NCBI GenBank assembly: GCA_002339325.1
Contig: DDKK01000009.1
Coordinates: 1-27,113, forward strand
Reading direction: 5' to 3'
DNA length: 27,113 nucleotides
Source of the DNA: Nitrospiraceae bacterium UBA2600
GTDB taxonomy: Bacteria > Nitrospirota > Thermodesulfovibrionia > Thermodesulfovibrionales > Thermodesulfovibrionaceae
Below are positions 6,851 through 15,338 of this stretch, one piece after another. The notes under the pieces are model-generated. The model was not told the DNA's origin and made no database searches. It saw nothing but the letters and a program-made list of their open reading frames with translations. Both the position numbers and the translations under genes were made by a program. The first letter of the stretch is position 1; each line of letters begins with the position of its first letter.

Positions 6851-7323
6851 GCTTCAGTCATTTCGATGAAAAAGGTAGAGCAAAGATGGTCGATGTTACA
6901 TCAAAAGCTGTAACCGAGAGAACAGCTATCGTAGAAGGATACATTGAGATGAAACCTGAGACACTTAAGATGATATTAAACAAAGAAATAGCAAAGGGAG
7001 ATGTATTTCAGGTTGCCAGACTTGCCGGAATAATGGCAGCGAAGATGACACCTCACTTAATCCCCCTCTGTCATCCCCTACCCTTGACAAACGTAGAGAT
7101 AGAAATTGAGCCAGAGCAAACAGGAACAACTGTAAAGATAACGACCAAAGTAAAAACTTCTGCTCAGACAGGTGTAGAGATGGAGGCAATGGTTGCTACT
7201 TCTTTGACAGCTCTCACAATATACGATATGTGTAAAGCTGTGGATAAAGAGATGACAATAAAGGAAATTAAACTTATTTACAAATCAGGCGGCAAAAGTG
7301 GAGAGTTTAAGAGAAGGGCTTAA
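6847..7323 (+). CDS. moaC: Cyclic pyranopterin monophosphate synthase MoaC
   Basis: A 158-residue cytosolic enzyme of molybdenum cofactor synthesis that converts the MoaA product into cyclic pyranopterin monophosphate. MoaC hallmarks: MVDVTSKAVTERTA near the start, PLCHPLPLT (His76), VKTSAQTGVEMEA, and IYDMCKAVDK with Lys130 in the place of the catalytic lysine of the family; Lys50 fits the second catalytic lysine. Length is normal. It starts inside the SDR stop (ATGA overlap). No other moa/moe gene lies nearby, so this is an isolated cofactor gene at the end of an exporter-SDR operon. Its stop interlocks with the convergent gene. Confidence 0.96.
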   Translation: MSFSHFDEKGRAKMVDVTSKAVTERTAIVEGYIEMKPETLKMILNKEIAKGDVFQVARLAGIMAAKMTPHLIPLCHPLPLTNVEIEIEPEQTGTTVKITTKVKTSAQTGVEMEAMVATSLTALTIYDMCKAVDKEMTIKEIKLIYKSGGKSGEFKRRA

Positions 7324-7838
7324 TCCTCTCTGTCTGACGTTCCACCGCCATATATCTGCCTTTCTACTATTGGATTAAGCCTGATAAAAATTTTAATTTC
7401 ATCGCCATCTTTTCCATCTTTTTTATAGATGGTCTCAAGGGGTTCTAATATTCCAAAAATCCAAGGCAAGTATATGGGCTTAAGTTCATATCCTAATGTA
7501 TCGCCAGAATCGCTCTTTATGATAGAGCACTTTATGGAACTTACGGCCGTGGGATTTAAAAGAACTTCTTTACTTATCTTTAAAGCATCTTCAGAGGATA
7601 CATTTTCAAAAATTCTGTATTTAAATTTAGGAGCGTAAGGGATTATTTTAAACTTGCTGTCAATTTTTTCAAGCACCATAAAGGTTTCAGGGTCATTGAT
7701 AAACGAATTTGAATATAGGATTACATTAAATTTTCCATTAATCTCTTCTGTTTTACATTCCTTCAGCATTGCCTCTGACCAAACATTAAGGGGTAGAGTG
7801 AAAATGGCTATCAGAATTAGATTTCTAATCAGTTTCAT
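7320..7838 (-). CDS. Small exported protein of unknown function (172 aa)
   Basis: Not recognised. Residues 1-21 form a clear signal peptide: a KLIR basic start, a hydrophobic core LILIAIFTLPL and a cleavage-like SEA. The mature part is hydrophilic, with two cysteines (in KECKTEE and IKCSII) that could form a disulfide, and an acidic tail ending GGGTSDRED. A periplasmic location is likely. The start has no Shine-Dalgarno; a perfect TATAAT ends 6 nt before ATG. The stop overlaps that of moaC. It is divergent from the ABC exporter, with overlapping -10 boxes. Confidence 0.75.
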   Translation of the reverse strand: MKLIRNLILIAIFTLPLNVWSEAMLKECKTEEINGKFNVILYSNSFINDPETFMVLEKIDSKFKIIPYAPKFKYRIFENVSSEDALKISKEVLLNPTAVSSIKCSIIKSDSGDTLGYELKPIYLPWIFGILEPLETIYKKDGKDGDEIKIFIRLNPIVERQIYGGGTSDRED

Positions 7839-7844
7839 AAACGT

Positions 7845-7873
7845 ATTATACTAAAAGATATGTCTGCAGTGAA
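7845..7873 (-). promoter_or_regulatory. Promoter of exported protein, leaderless geometry
   Basis: On the minus strand TTCACT (complement 7868-7873), a 17-bp spacer and TATAAT (complement 7845-7850), then 6 nt to the ATG at 7838. The -35 lies within the start of the divergent ABC gene. Confidence 0.6.
7847..7852 (+). promoter_or_regulatory. -10 box of ABC exporter operon, overlapping the divergent -10
   Basis: TATACT ends 7 nt before the ATG at 7860 and shares four bases with the TATAAT of the divergent gene. No Shine-Dalgarno is seen and no good -35; a leaderless start is predicted. Confidence 0.5.
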
Positions 7874-8582
7874 AGGTATTAACCTAACCAAATACTATAA
7901 AAACTTCAAAGCTCTTGATGCCGTAAATTTCGAGATAACCGAAGGTGAATGTTTCGGATTTCTCGGACCCAATGGGGCAGGTAAAACTACTCTGATGGGA
8001 ATGATTTATGGTTTTATTGAGCCCTCTGAGGGAGAATTGATTCTTTTTAACAAAAAGGTAAATAAGACTACCATGGCTGAAGCCAAGTATAAAATAGGAG
8101 TAATTCCTCAGGACAACAATCTTGACCCTGACCTTAGTGTTCTTGAAAATTTAATTGTATATGCAAGATACTTTGACATTACCGGACAAAAGGCCAGAAA
8201 AAGAGTAACAGAGCTTCTTGAGTTTGTAAGTCTTAATGAATGGCTAAATGCTAATGTTAGAAAACTCTCAGGAGGAATGCAGAGAAAGCTAATCTTTGCC
8301 AGGGGGCTTATAAATAATCCTGAGCTTATAATACTTGACGAGCCAACAACAGGCCTTGACCCTCGTAGCAGAAGGCAGATATGGGATAAAATTGAGGAAC
8401 TTAAACACTCTGGCAAGACCGTAATTCTTACAACTCATTATATGGAAGAGGCTGAAAAACTATGCGACCGAATTGCTATCATGAATAAAGGTAAGATTCT
8501 TGTAGTGGACACCCCTAAAAACCTATCGCTAAAGTTTGGTGGAAATCTTGAATACGTTTATCTGAACATGACAGAGGGATAA
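7860..8582 (+). CDS. ABC-2 type exporter, ATP-binding protein
   Basis: A 240-residue nucleotide-binding subunit that powers export through the permease encoded 2 bp downstream. Walker A GPNGAGKT (36-43), Q-loop in VIPQDNN, signature LSGGM (136-140), Walker B IILDEP (157-162) and switch His193 in TTHYMEEAE are all intact. The fold resembles the DrrA/NodI class of exporter ATPases. The short C-terminal end (KFGGNLEYVYLNMTEG) lacks the longer regulatory tail of some members. The substrate is unknown: drugs, glycolipids and polysaccharides are all handled by this class. Confidence 0.9.
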   Translation: MSAVKGINLTKYYKNFKALDAVNFEITEGECFGFLGPNGAGKTTLMGMIYGFIEPSEGELILFNKKVNKTTMAEAKYKIGVIPQDNNLDPDLSVLENLIVYARYFDITGQKARKRVTELLEFVSLNEWLNANVRKLSGGMQRKLIFARGLINNPELIILDEPTTGLDPRSRRQIWDKIEELKHSGKTVILTTHYMEEAEKLCDRIAIMNKGKILVVDTPKNLSLKFGGNLEYVYLNMTEG

Positions 8583-8584
8583 AT

Positions 8585-9343
8585 ATGAATATTAAAAAAG
8601 CCTTCAGAGTATGGCAAAGAAACGCCACTGTATACAGAAAGTTATACCGTTCAAGTTTGGCATTAAATTTTTTTGAACCTATGCTCTATCTTTTTGCCTT
8701 TGGTTTAGGTCTTGGAGGATTTGTAAGAGAAATAAGCGGTATGTCTTATATAGAGTTCATAGCCCCAGGAATTGTTATGTCTTCTTCAATGTTTGCTGCC
8801 TCCTATGAATGCACCTACGGAACATATGTAAGAATGGTTTATCAGAAAACATTTGATGCAATTCTCGCTACACCTGTTCAATTCAACGAGCTCGTTATGG
8901 GAGAACTCCTATGGGGAGCAACAAAGAGCCTTATTTACGGTTGCATAATTCTCTCTGTGATATCTGTCTTTGGAGTTGTTAAGTCTCCCTACATAATATT
9001 TGTAATTCCCTTTGTTATTGTTTGTGGAGTTATATTCGCAAGTCTCTCCCTTATAGCCACTGCTGTTGTTCCTGGTATAGATTCTTTTAACTATTTTTAT
9101 ACTTTGATTTTGACTCCTCTCTTTCTATTTTCAGGCATATTTTTTCCTCTCGATAGCTTACCCAAGATACTGTCAGAACTTGCTTTTTTTAATCCCTTAA
9201 TGCATCTCGTAAGCATCTCAAGAGGGTTTTGTTACGGAGAAATAAGTAAGCTCACTTTAAGTAGTTTAGTTTTACTAATAGGTTATCTCTGTCTTCTAAC
9301 GCCATTACCTTTCATGTTATTGAGGAAAAAATACCTTCATTAA
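8585..9343 (+). CDS. ABC-2 type exporter, permease
   Basis: A 252-residue integral membrane subunit with about six hydrophobic segments. The pattern FFEPMLYLFAFGLGLGGFV near 28-46, APGIVMSSSMFAASYE, and the conserved loop SGIFFPLDSLPK near 190 are typical of the NodJ/DrrB (ABC2_membrane) family. It starts 2 bp after the ATPase stop, with GAGGGA upstream, and is cotranscribed with it. It forms a homodimer channel with two ATPases in known members. No terminator is evident after it; the next gene has its own promoter. Confidence 0.9.
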   Translation: MNIKKAFRVWQRNATVYRKLYRSSLALNFFEPMLYLFAFGLGLGGFVREISGMSYIEFIAPGIVMSSSMFAASYECTYGTYVRMVYQKTFDAILATPVQFNELVMGELLWGATKSLIYGCIILSVISVFGVVKSPYIIFVIPFVIVCGVIFASLSLIATAVVPGIDSFNYFYTLILTPLFLFSGIFFPLDSLPKILSELAFFNPLMHLVSISRGFCYGEISKLTLSSLVLLIGYLCLLTPLPFMLLRKKYLH

Positions 9344-9346
9344 CAA

Positions 9347-9377
9347 GTTAGACTAACGTTAAAAATTATGGTAAGAT
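9347..9377 (+). promoter_or_regulatory. Promoter with palindrome at -35, serine/purine operon
   Basis: TAGACT (9349-9354), a 17-bp spacer and TAAGAT (9372-9377), with a predicted start near 9384. The -35 lies inside the palindrome GTTAG-A-CTAAC (9347-9357), and TTAAC/GTTAA flanks extend the symmetry with an AA bulge. A repressor site is plausible. Confidence 0.45.
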
Positions 9378-9417
9378 AAATATCTATCCATTGCAAATTT
9401 ACTCTTAGGAGGTTAAG

Positions 9418-10572
9418 ATGATTTTAAAGAGATATCTTCTTGCACCAGGTCCTACACCTGTGCCACCAGAGGTTCTGCTAAGCATGGCAATGCCAATTAT
9501 TCATCACAGAAGTCCTGATTTTCTTCCAATTCTTGATTCAGCTAAAAAAGGTCTACAGTGGATTTATCAAACCCAAAACGATGTTCTTATTTTGTGTTCT
9601 ACAGGAACAGGTGGTATGGTTGCAGCGGTTAATAACTTTTTTTCACCGGGCGAGAAAGTTCTTGTAATAAACGGTGGTAAATTTGGAGAAAGATGGGTCA
9701 AAATTGCACAGGCCTATGGCTTGAATGTAATAGAGATTCCCGTTGAGTGGGGATATTCTGTTGATGTAAACAAAGTTGAAGAGGAATTAAGGAAGCAACC
9801 AGATATAAAGGGAGTATTTATTCAGGCAAGTGAGACCTCCACTGGTGTTTATCACGACATCGAATCAGTAGGTAAAATTGTTAAAAATTATGAAGATACA
9901 CTTTTCGTAGTTGACTCTATCTCTGCTTTAGTAGCCCATGACATAAAAACAGATGATTGGGGAATTGATGTAATGGTAAGTGGTGCACAGAAAGGCTTTA
10001 TGCTCCCTCCCGGCCTTGCATTTATAAGTGTGAGCGAAAAGGCATGGAAAAGGAATGAAAAATCTAAAACTCCAAGATTTTACTTCAATCTTAAGAAAGA
10101 AAGAGAAAATCTTGCGAAAAATCAGACCAATTTCACTTCTGCTGTCTCATTGATAATCGGTCTCAATGAGGCATTGAAGATGATGCAGAAGGAAGGTCTT
10201 GAAAACATATTTAAAAGACATGCCCTTTTAGCATTTGCTACAAGAGAGGCTGTTAAAGAACTCGGTCTTAATCTATTCCCAAAAGGAACACCGAGTAACG
10301 CAGTAACAGCTATAGAGGCACCGGCAGGTATAGATGGTCAGGCGATATACAAAACACTCAGAGAGAAACATGGAGTCACCGCAGCAGGAGGACAGGACAA
10401 ACTCAAAGGAAAAGTTTTCCGTTTTGCCCATCTTGGTTATGCTGATAAGTTTGATGTAATTGTTGGAATATCTGCCCTTGAGATGACCCTTAAGGAACTT
10501 GGATATTCAGTTGCTTTTGGAAAAGGAGTTGCTAAAGTTGAAGAAATACTTTACATGGAGGAGAAAAAGTGA
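9418..10572 (+). CDS. Class V aminotransferase (serine-pyruvate/alanine-glyoxylate type; likely phosphoserine aminotransferase)
   Basis: A 384-residue PLP enzyme. The N-terminus LAPGPTPVPPEVL and STGTGGMVAAVNN near 61 are typical of the AGAT branch. VVDSISAL (164-171) supplies the PLP-nitrogen Asp166, and SGAQKGFM gives Schiff-base Lys192. AGGAGG precedes the ATG. It overlaps serA by GTGA, so the pair probably makes serine from 3-phosphoglycerate: SerA oxidises, and this enzyme transaminates 3-phosphohydroxypyruvate in place of a canonical SerC. The pairing is known in other lineages lacking SerC; the substrate here is inferred. Confidence 0.85.
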   Translation: MILKRYLLAPGPTPVPPEVLLSMAMPIIHHRSPDFLPILDSAKKGLQWIYQTQNDVLILCSTGTGGMVAAVNNFFSPGEKVLVINGGKFGERWVKIAQAYGLNVIEIPVEWGYSVDVNKVEEELRKQPDIKGVFIQASETSTGVYHDIESVGKIVKNYEDTLFVVDSISALVAHDIKTDDWGIDVMVSGAQKGFMLPPGLAFISVSEKAWKRNEKSKTPRFYFNLKKERENLAKNQTNFTSAVSLIIGLNEALKMMQKEGLENIFKRHALLAFATREAVKELGLNLFPKGTPSNAVTAIEAPAGIDGQAIYKTLREKHGVTAAGGQDKLKGKVFRFAHLGYADKFDVIVGISALEMTLKELGYSVAFGKGVAKVEEILYMEEKK

Positions 10573-12158
10573 AAGTTCTGGTGAGTGACAACATATCATC
10601 CAAAGGAGTTGAAATTCTTAAGAAAGCAGGACTTGAAGTAGAGGTTAAGACAGGACTAAAACCAGAAGAACTAAAGGCAATAATTGGCGAGTATGACGCC
10701 TTAGTTATAAGGAGTGCTACAAAAGTAACAGCTGAGATAATCGAGGCTGCTGATAAGCTTAAAGTTATCGGTAGAGCAGGCACAGGAGTGGATAATGTAG
10801 ACAAAGTTGCAGCAACAAAAAAGGGTATTGTGGTAATGAATACGCCCGGTGGAAACACAATCACAACTGCTGAACATGCTATAGCAATGCTGTTTTCTCT
10901 TGCAAGAAAGATACCTCAGGCAACCGCTTCTATGAAATCTGGCAAATGGGAAAAGAAAAAATTTATGGGTGTTGAGCTATACAACAAGACAATAGGCATA
11001 ATCGGGCTTGGAAGAATAGGTTCAGAGGTTGCCAAAAGAACTCAATGTATGGGAATGAATGTACTGGCCTATGACCCTTTTTTAAGTGACGAGAGAGCTG
11101 AAGAGCTTGGCATAACTAAAACAGATTTAGATAGAATATTTGCAGAGGCTGATTTTATAACTCTTCATACACCTCTCACTCCTGAAACAAAGCATTTGAT
11201 TAATAAAGACACCATAGCAAAAATGAAAAAGGGTGTTTACATAATAAACTGTGCCCGTGGTGGAATAGTTAATGAAAAAGACCTTTATGAAGCTATTCAG
11301 GAAGGCAAAGTGGCAGGTGCAGCTTTAGATGTATTTGAAAAAGAACCTCCAGAAGAAGGCTATCCATTGGTTGCCGATGAAAGAGTTATATGCACACCCC
11401 ATTTAGGGGCGTCAACATTAGAAGCTCAAGAAAACGTAGCTGTTGCAATTGCAGAACAGATTGTTGATTATTTAATAAATGGCACAATAAGGAATGCCGT
11501 TAACTTCCCATCCATTCCCTTTGACCAAGTTCCTCTTATTCGCCCCTATCTTATTCTTCTTGAAAGGATGGGTAGCTTTGCATCTCAGATTTTCTCAAAA
11601 AGCATAAAACAGATACATATAGAATATTTAGGTGAGATTTCATCTCTTAATACTCAGGCACTGACCGCTGCAGCTCTTAAAGGTGTTTTAGACCCTATAT
11701 TAGGTGAACCTGTAAATTATGTGAACGCTTCTTTTATAGCCAAGGAAAGAGGAATAGAGGTAAAAGAGATAAAGGGTAAGGAAGCAGGAGACTATCAAAG
11801 CCTTGTGAGGATAAATCTGATTTCAAAGGACGATAAAGCTATTGTGGCAGGAACGCTTCTCAGCAGAAAAGACCCAAGAATTGTTCAGATTAATGATATT
11901 TCCATGGAGATTATTCCAGAAGGAAATATGATATTCATGAGAAATCACGACCGTCCAGGTGTTATTGGCAACATCGGAACGCTTTTAGGTAAAAACAATA
12001 TAAACATAGGACATATGCATTTTGGCCGAAAAGAAGCTGGTGGAATAGCTTTCTCTGTGATAAGCATAGATGCCTCTTTGACCGATGAGATAATTGAGCA
12101 GATAAAGAAACTTCCAAATGTTCTGGAAGTAAAGCCTGTATATATTTCTGTTCATTAA
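10569..12158 (+). CDS. serA: D-3-phosphoglycerate dehydrogenase SerA, long form
   Basis: A 529-residue first enzyme of serine synthesis. The N-terminal substrate domain contains GRAGTGVDNVD (68-78). The NAD domain has GLGRIG (146-151), INCARGGIVNE with the catalytic Arg, and CTPHLGAST with the catalytic His. After about residue 320 comes the allosteric-substrate-binding domain, and the last 75 or so residues form an ACT domain (IFMRNHDRPGVIGNIG), usually serine feedback control. Length matches the long form. The start is GTG, overlapping the aminotransferase stop (GTGA), with GGAGGAG upstream. Confidence 0.96.
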   Translation: MKVLVSDNISSKGVEILKKAGLEVEVKTGLKPEELKAIIGEYDALVIRSATKVTAEIIEAADKLKVIGRAGTGVDNVDKVAATKKGIVVMNTPGGNTITTAEHAIAMLFSLARKIPQATASMKSGKWEKKKFMGVELYNKTIGIIGLGRIGSEVAKRTQCMGMNVLAYDPFLSDERAEELGITKTDLDRIFAEADFITLHTPLTPETKHLINKDTIAKMKKGVYIINCARGGIVNEKDLYEAIQEGKVAGAALDVFEKEPPEEGYPLVADERVICTPHLGASTLEAQENVAVAIAEQIVDYLINGTIRNAVNFPSIPFDQVPLIRPYLILLERMGSFASQIFSKSIKQIHIEYLGEISSLNTQALTAAALKGVLDPILGEPVNYVNASFIAKERGIEVKEIKGKEAGDYQSLVRINLISKDDKAIVAGTLLSRKDPRIVQINDISMEIIPEGNMIFMRNHDRPGVIGNIGTLLGKNNINIGHMHFGRKEAGGIAFSVISIDASLTDEIIEQIKKLPNVLEVKPVYISVH

Positions 12159-12178
12159 TTCATTTAAGGAGAACTGAT

Positions 12179-13456
12179 ATGTCCACTTTAGTAATCGTAG
12201 GTGCTCAATGGGGTGATGAGGGAAAAGGAAAAATTGTTGATTTTCTAACTGAAAAATGTGATTATGTAGTTAGATTTCAGGGAGGGTGTAATGCAGGACA
12301 TACCGTTGTTGTAGGAGACGAAAAATATGTTCTACATCTTATACCTTCCGGAATTTTACATAAGGGCAAAAAATGCATTATAGGAAATGGTGTGGTTCTT
12401 GACCCCTCAGGGTTGCTTAAAGAGATAGATACTTTACTCAGCAAAGGCGTTGAAATTGACAATAGCCTTTACATCGCTAAACACTGCCACTTAATAATGC
12501 CCTATCATATTGCCATTGAAGAGCAGGCAGAGAAAAAGAAAAAAATCGGAACTACTAAAAAAGGCATAGGTCCCTGTTATACTGATAAAATTGCAAGGAA
12601 TGGTGTTAGAGCTGTAGACCTTCTTTATCCTGAAATCCTTCGTAATAAAATCAAAGTAAATCTTGAGATTATAAACTTTCTTCTGAAAAATCTATATGAT
12701 GCGAAAGAGCTGGAAGAAGAGAAAATTTTTGAACAATACATGGATTATTCAGAAAAGCTTAAAAAATATATTGTTGATACTGACATATTAATTAACAAAG
12801 CTATTGATAGCGGAAAGAATGTCCTTTTCGAAGGTGCTCAAGGCACACTTCTTGATATTGACCACGGCACATACCCTTACGTTACCTCCTCCAATACAAT
12901 AGCAGGCGGTGCCTGCACAGGCACAGGAGTAAGTCCTATAAAAATTGATAAAATTCTTGGTATTGTAAAGGCCTATACAACAAGAGTTGGAGAAGGTCCC
13001 TTTCCTACAGAAATTAAAGACTCTCTTGGAGAAGAGATAAGGAAAAAAGGCGGAGAATACGGAGCAACCACTGGAAGACCAAGAAGATGTGGATGGCTTG
13101 ACTTTGTTGGTTTGAGACATGCCTTAAGAGTGAATGGTTTTACAGGTATTGCTATAACGAAGCTTGATATTTTAGATGGCATGGACAAAATTAAAGTATG
13201 CGTTGGATATAAATATGGAAATACTATACTGGAAGAGTTTCCAAAGGAAATAGAAATCCTTCAAAACTGTATTCCCATTTACGAAGAATTACCTGGATGG
13301 AGTGAAAAAACAGCAGGAATAAGGGACTATGAAAAACTACCCAGAAATGCTCAAAAATATCTTCAGTTTATTGAAGACTCCCTAAATGTAAAAATACAGA
13401 TTATCTCAACAGGACAGAAAAGAGATGAAATCATCATTAAGGAGACACCTTTATGA
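12179..13456 (+). CDS. purA: Adenylosuccinate synthetase PurA
   Basis: A 425-residue GTP-dependent enzyme of AMP synthesis that joins IMP and aspartate. Signatures: WGDEGKGK (11-18; catalytic Asp13), GCNAGHT with the catalytic His, KKGIGPCY, EGAQGTLLDIDHGTYP, and TTGRPRRCGWLD near 300. TKLDILDG supplies the guanine site. Length is typical. AAGGAG lies before the ATG. It follows serA by 20 bp and overlaps comF by 32 bp, so all are likely one operon supplying serine (hence glycine and C1 units for purines) and AMP. Confidence 0.97.
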   Translation: MSTLVIVGAQWGDEGKGKIVDFLTEKCDYVVRFQGGCNAGHTVVVGDEKYVLHLIPSGILHKGKKCIIGNGVVLDPSGLLKEIDTLLSKGVEIDNSLYIAKHCHLIMPYHIAIEEQAEKKKKIGTTKKGIGPCYTDKIARNGVRAVDLLYPEILRNKIKVNLEIINFLLKNLYDAKELEEEKIFEQYMDYSEKLKKYIVDTDILINKAIDSGKNVLFEGAQGTLLDIDHGTYPYVTSSNTIAGGACTGTGVSPIKIDKILGIVKAYTTRVGEGPFPTEIKDSLGEEIRKKGGEYGATTGRPRRCGWLDFVGLRHALRVNGFTGIAITKLDILDGMDKIKVCVGYKYGNTILEEFPKEIEILQNCIPIYEELPGWSEKTAGIRDYEKLPRNAQKYLQFIEDSLNVKIQIISTGQKRDEIIIKETPL

Positions 13457-14084
13457 ATTAATTTTTCCCGAAAGCTGTCCTATTTGTAGAAAAAAATCTA
13501 ACTGGGAAGTATCGCCTTTCTGTAAAGAATGTTGGTTGTCAATTGAAAAATTCAGTTGTCACAAAATAACTACTGGTAAATTTGATAAAGAATTCTGGAG
13601 ATATATAAAATCTCTCCATTCTTTCGGCTCATATGAAGGAACATTAAAAGAAGCAATTCATTATTTCAAGTATGAAAAAATAAAAAGATTAGGTAAAGAG
13701 CTTGGTAAACTAATGTGTCAGATACCATTGATAAATATAGACATTCTAATACCCGTTCCTTTAACTAAGAATAAATTACTACAGAGGGGATTTAATCAAT
13801 CTGCTATACTTACAAATTATCTCTCAAAATGTTGGAATAAACCATTAAACCTCGTTACTCTTTTCAAAATTAAGGATACTTTGGAACAGGCTTCCTTAGA
13901 GGCAAAATATAGAACTTACAATGTAAAGGATGCATATAACGTTATACATTCATTGAGAGATTTGCGAATAGGACTTGTTGATGATGTGGTAACAACGGGT
14001 GCAACACTCACTGAGTGTGCTAAATTGTTGAAAAAAGCAGGAGCAAAAGAAATCCACGCTATAACACTTGCAAGAGCTATTTAA
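13425..14084 (+). CDS. ComF family phosphoribosyltransferase-like protein
   Basis: A 219-residue protein with an N-terminal four-cysteine zinc ribbon (CPIC at 18-21, CKEC at 33-36) and a C-terminal type I PRTase domain with the PRPP loop DDVVTTGAT (186-194). This is the ComF/GntX family layout. ComF helps natural DNA uptake in competent bacteria, but many non-competent bacteria keep homologues of unknown role. The ATG lies inside purA, 32 bp before its stop, with a weak Shine-Dalgarno (AAAAGAG), so translation is probably coupled. The stop interlocks by 4 bp with the convergent permease gene. Confidence 0.9.
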   Translation: MKSSLRRHLYELIFPESCPICRKKSNWEVSPFCKECWLSIEKFSCHKITTGKFDKEFWRYIKSLHSFGSYEGTLKEAIHYFKYEKIKRLGKELGKLMCQIPLINIDILIPVPLTKNKLLQRGFNQSAILTNYLSKCWNKPLNLVTLFKIKDTLEQASLEAKYRTYNVKDAYNVIHSLRDLRIGLVDDVVTTGATLTECAKLLKKAGAKEIHAITLARAI

Positions 14085-14992
14085 AAGAAGAATTGAGTAA
14101 TGTAACGTAAAGCAAGATAGATTATTATAATGCTTAAAATAAATTTAATGTATTTTTGAGGAACATGTTTTTGAGCCCTTGCACCAAGATAAATACCAAT
14201 CATTCCTCCAAAGCCGAAAAGTAAACCAAGTAACCAGTCAGGACTTGTTTGAAGTCCACCAGAAGGAAGAACCGAATAGTAAAATACACCAAAAATAGAA
14301 GCTGTAAAAGTCCCTAATAAGCAAGCACCTGCAATGCTGTGAACAGGAAGTTTAAAAAAAGTTACCAGGAAAGGTGACATCATTGCTCCACCGCCAATTC
14401 CATAGGTTCCGCCAATAATACCTATTATTAGAGCTAAAGTGAAAACTCCAATAGTGCTGAAAGAAAATCTCTCTCCCCAGAATTCATACTCCGTTTTTCT
14501 TATTGAAAAAGATATAGTTTTTACAGTAGCTTCTTTTGTCAGCTTTTGGTCAAATTTTTTTGCCTGAGCTGTTTTTTTCTTTTTAAACACATCTAAAAAT
14601 AGCCTAATTCCGATATACAATAGAACAATTCCTACAAAAAATTTAAAAGATTTAGGGTCTGGTAATATTTTTATTCTGATGTAATAACCAATGATAATTC
14701 CTGGGACTGTTCCAGCAACTATTACCCATGCAAGTGGCCAAGCCATTCTTCCCTCTTTTAGATATCGATAGACTCCTGAGGGAATTGCTACAACATTAAA
14801 TATGAAGTTAGTTCCGCTAACACCTGGGGACGTATAATTTAAAGCACTCACTTGAAAAGGCAGAAGTAAGAAGGCTCCTGAAACACCGCCCATAGAAGTG
14901 AAAAAGGATACAACAAGAGCTACCAGAGGAGGAATGAGAATATTCGTAGTAACTCCCGAGACAGGAAAGTTATATACAAGGAACTCTAACAT
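14081..14992 (-). CDS. TauE/SafE (TSUP) family permease
   Basis: A 303-residue membrane protein with about 8-9 hydrophobic segments in two halves, and the characteristic glycine-rich motifs GGVSGAFLLLP near 35 and GGTYGIGGGAMMSPFL near 196, the paired TSUP signature. The central loop (about residues 136-175) is charged. Family members export sulfite, sulfoacetate or other organosulfur anions. It follows the small CxxC protein by 62 bp on the same strand but has its own promoter. There is no Shine-Dalgarno; TATAAT ends 6 nt before ATG. A sulfur-anion substrate is inferred from the family only. Confidence 0.88.
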   Translation of the reverse strand: MLEFLVYNFPVSGVTTNILIPPLVALVVSFFTSMGGVSGAFLLLPFQVSALNYTSPGVSGTNFIFNVVAIPSGVYRYLKEGRMAWPLAWVIVAGTVPGIIIGYYIRIKILPDPKSFKFFVGIVLLYIGIRLFLDVFKKKKTAQAKKFDQKLTKEATVKTISFSIRKTEYEFWGERFSFSTIGVFTLALIIGIIGGTYGIGGGAMMSPFLVTFFKLPVHSIAGACLLGTFTASIFGVFYYSVLPSGGLQTSPDWLLGLLFGFGGMIGIYLGARAQKHVPQKYIKFILSIIIIYLALRYITQFFF

Positions 14993-14998
14993 GAAGAG

Positions 14999-15027
14999 AT
15001 TATATTAGATTTTATCGGGAGAGACAA
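14999..15027 (-). promoter_or_regulatory. Promoter of TSUP permease, leaderless geometry
   Basis: On the minus strand TTGTCT (complement 15022-15027), a 17-bp spacer and a perfect TATAAT (complement 14999-15004), then 6 nt to the ATG at 14992. No Shine-Dalgarno is present. Confidence 0.65.
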
Positions 15028-15054
15028 ATTAAATTTTCTAATTTTTATATAAAT

Positions 15055-15303
15055 TTATTTTGAACTGAGTTCTTCAAACAAAATATTTCTTATTTTATTT
15101 TCATCTGGAAGAGGAAAACCAGAGTGCTTTAGTTTTCCGTTTATCAGAATTCCAGGAGTAATTTGTGTGTATTTAAAAATTTCCTTCATGTCTTTAATGT
15201 GTGTTATTTCAGCCTGTATTCCAAGTTGAGAAACCACCTTTTTTACTGTTTCTTCAACTTTATTGCAATTAGCACATCCTGGGCCTAAGATTTTTATCTC
15301 CAT
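15055..15303 (-). CDS. Mini-thioredoxin (redox-active disulfide protein 2 family)
   Basis: An 82-residue thioredoxin-fold protein. GPGCANC puts the redox pair at Cys10 and Cys13, followed by VEETVKKVVSQL and the cis-Pro strand TPGILINGK near 49. This matches the small thioredoxin_3/redox-active disulfide family of anaerobes. GGGAGGT precedes the ATG. It lies 35 bp after the DUF255 gene and is likely cotranscribed with it. It could supply or accept electrons for the DUF255 protein, which lacks one active-site cysteine; that link is inference. Confidence 0.88.
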   Translation of the reverse strand: MEIKILGPGCANCNKVEETVKKVVSQLGIQAEITHIKDMKEIFKYTQITPGILINGKLKHSGFPLPDENKIRNILFEELSSK

Positions 15304-15338
15304 AATTACCTCCCATAAAAAATTTTTTATTTATAATA

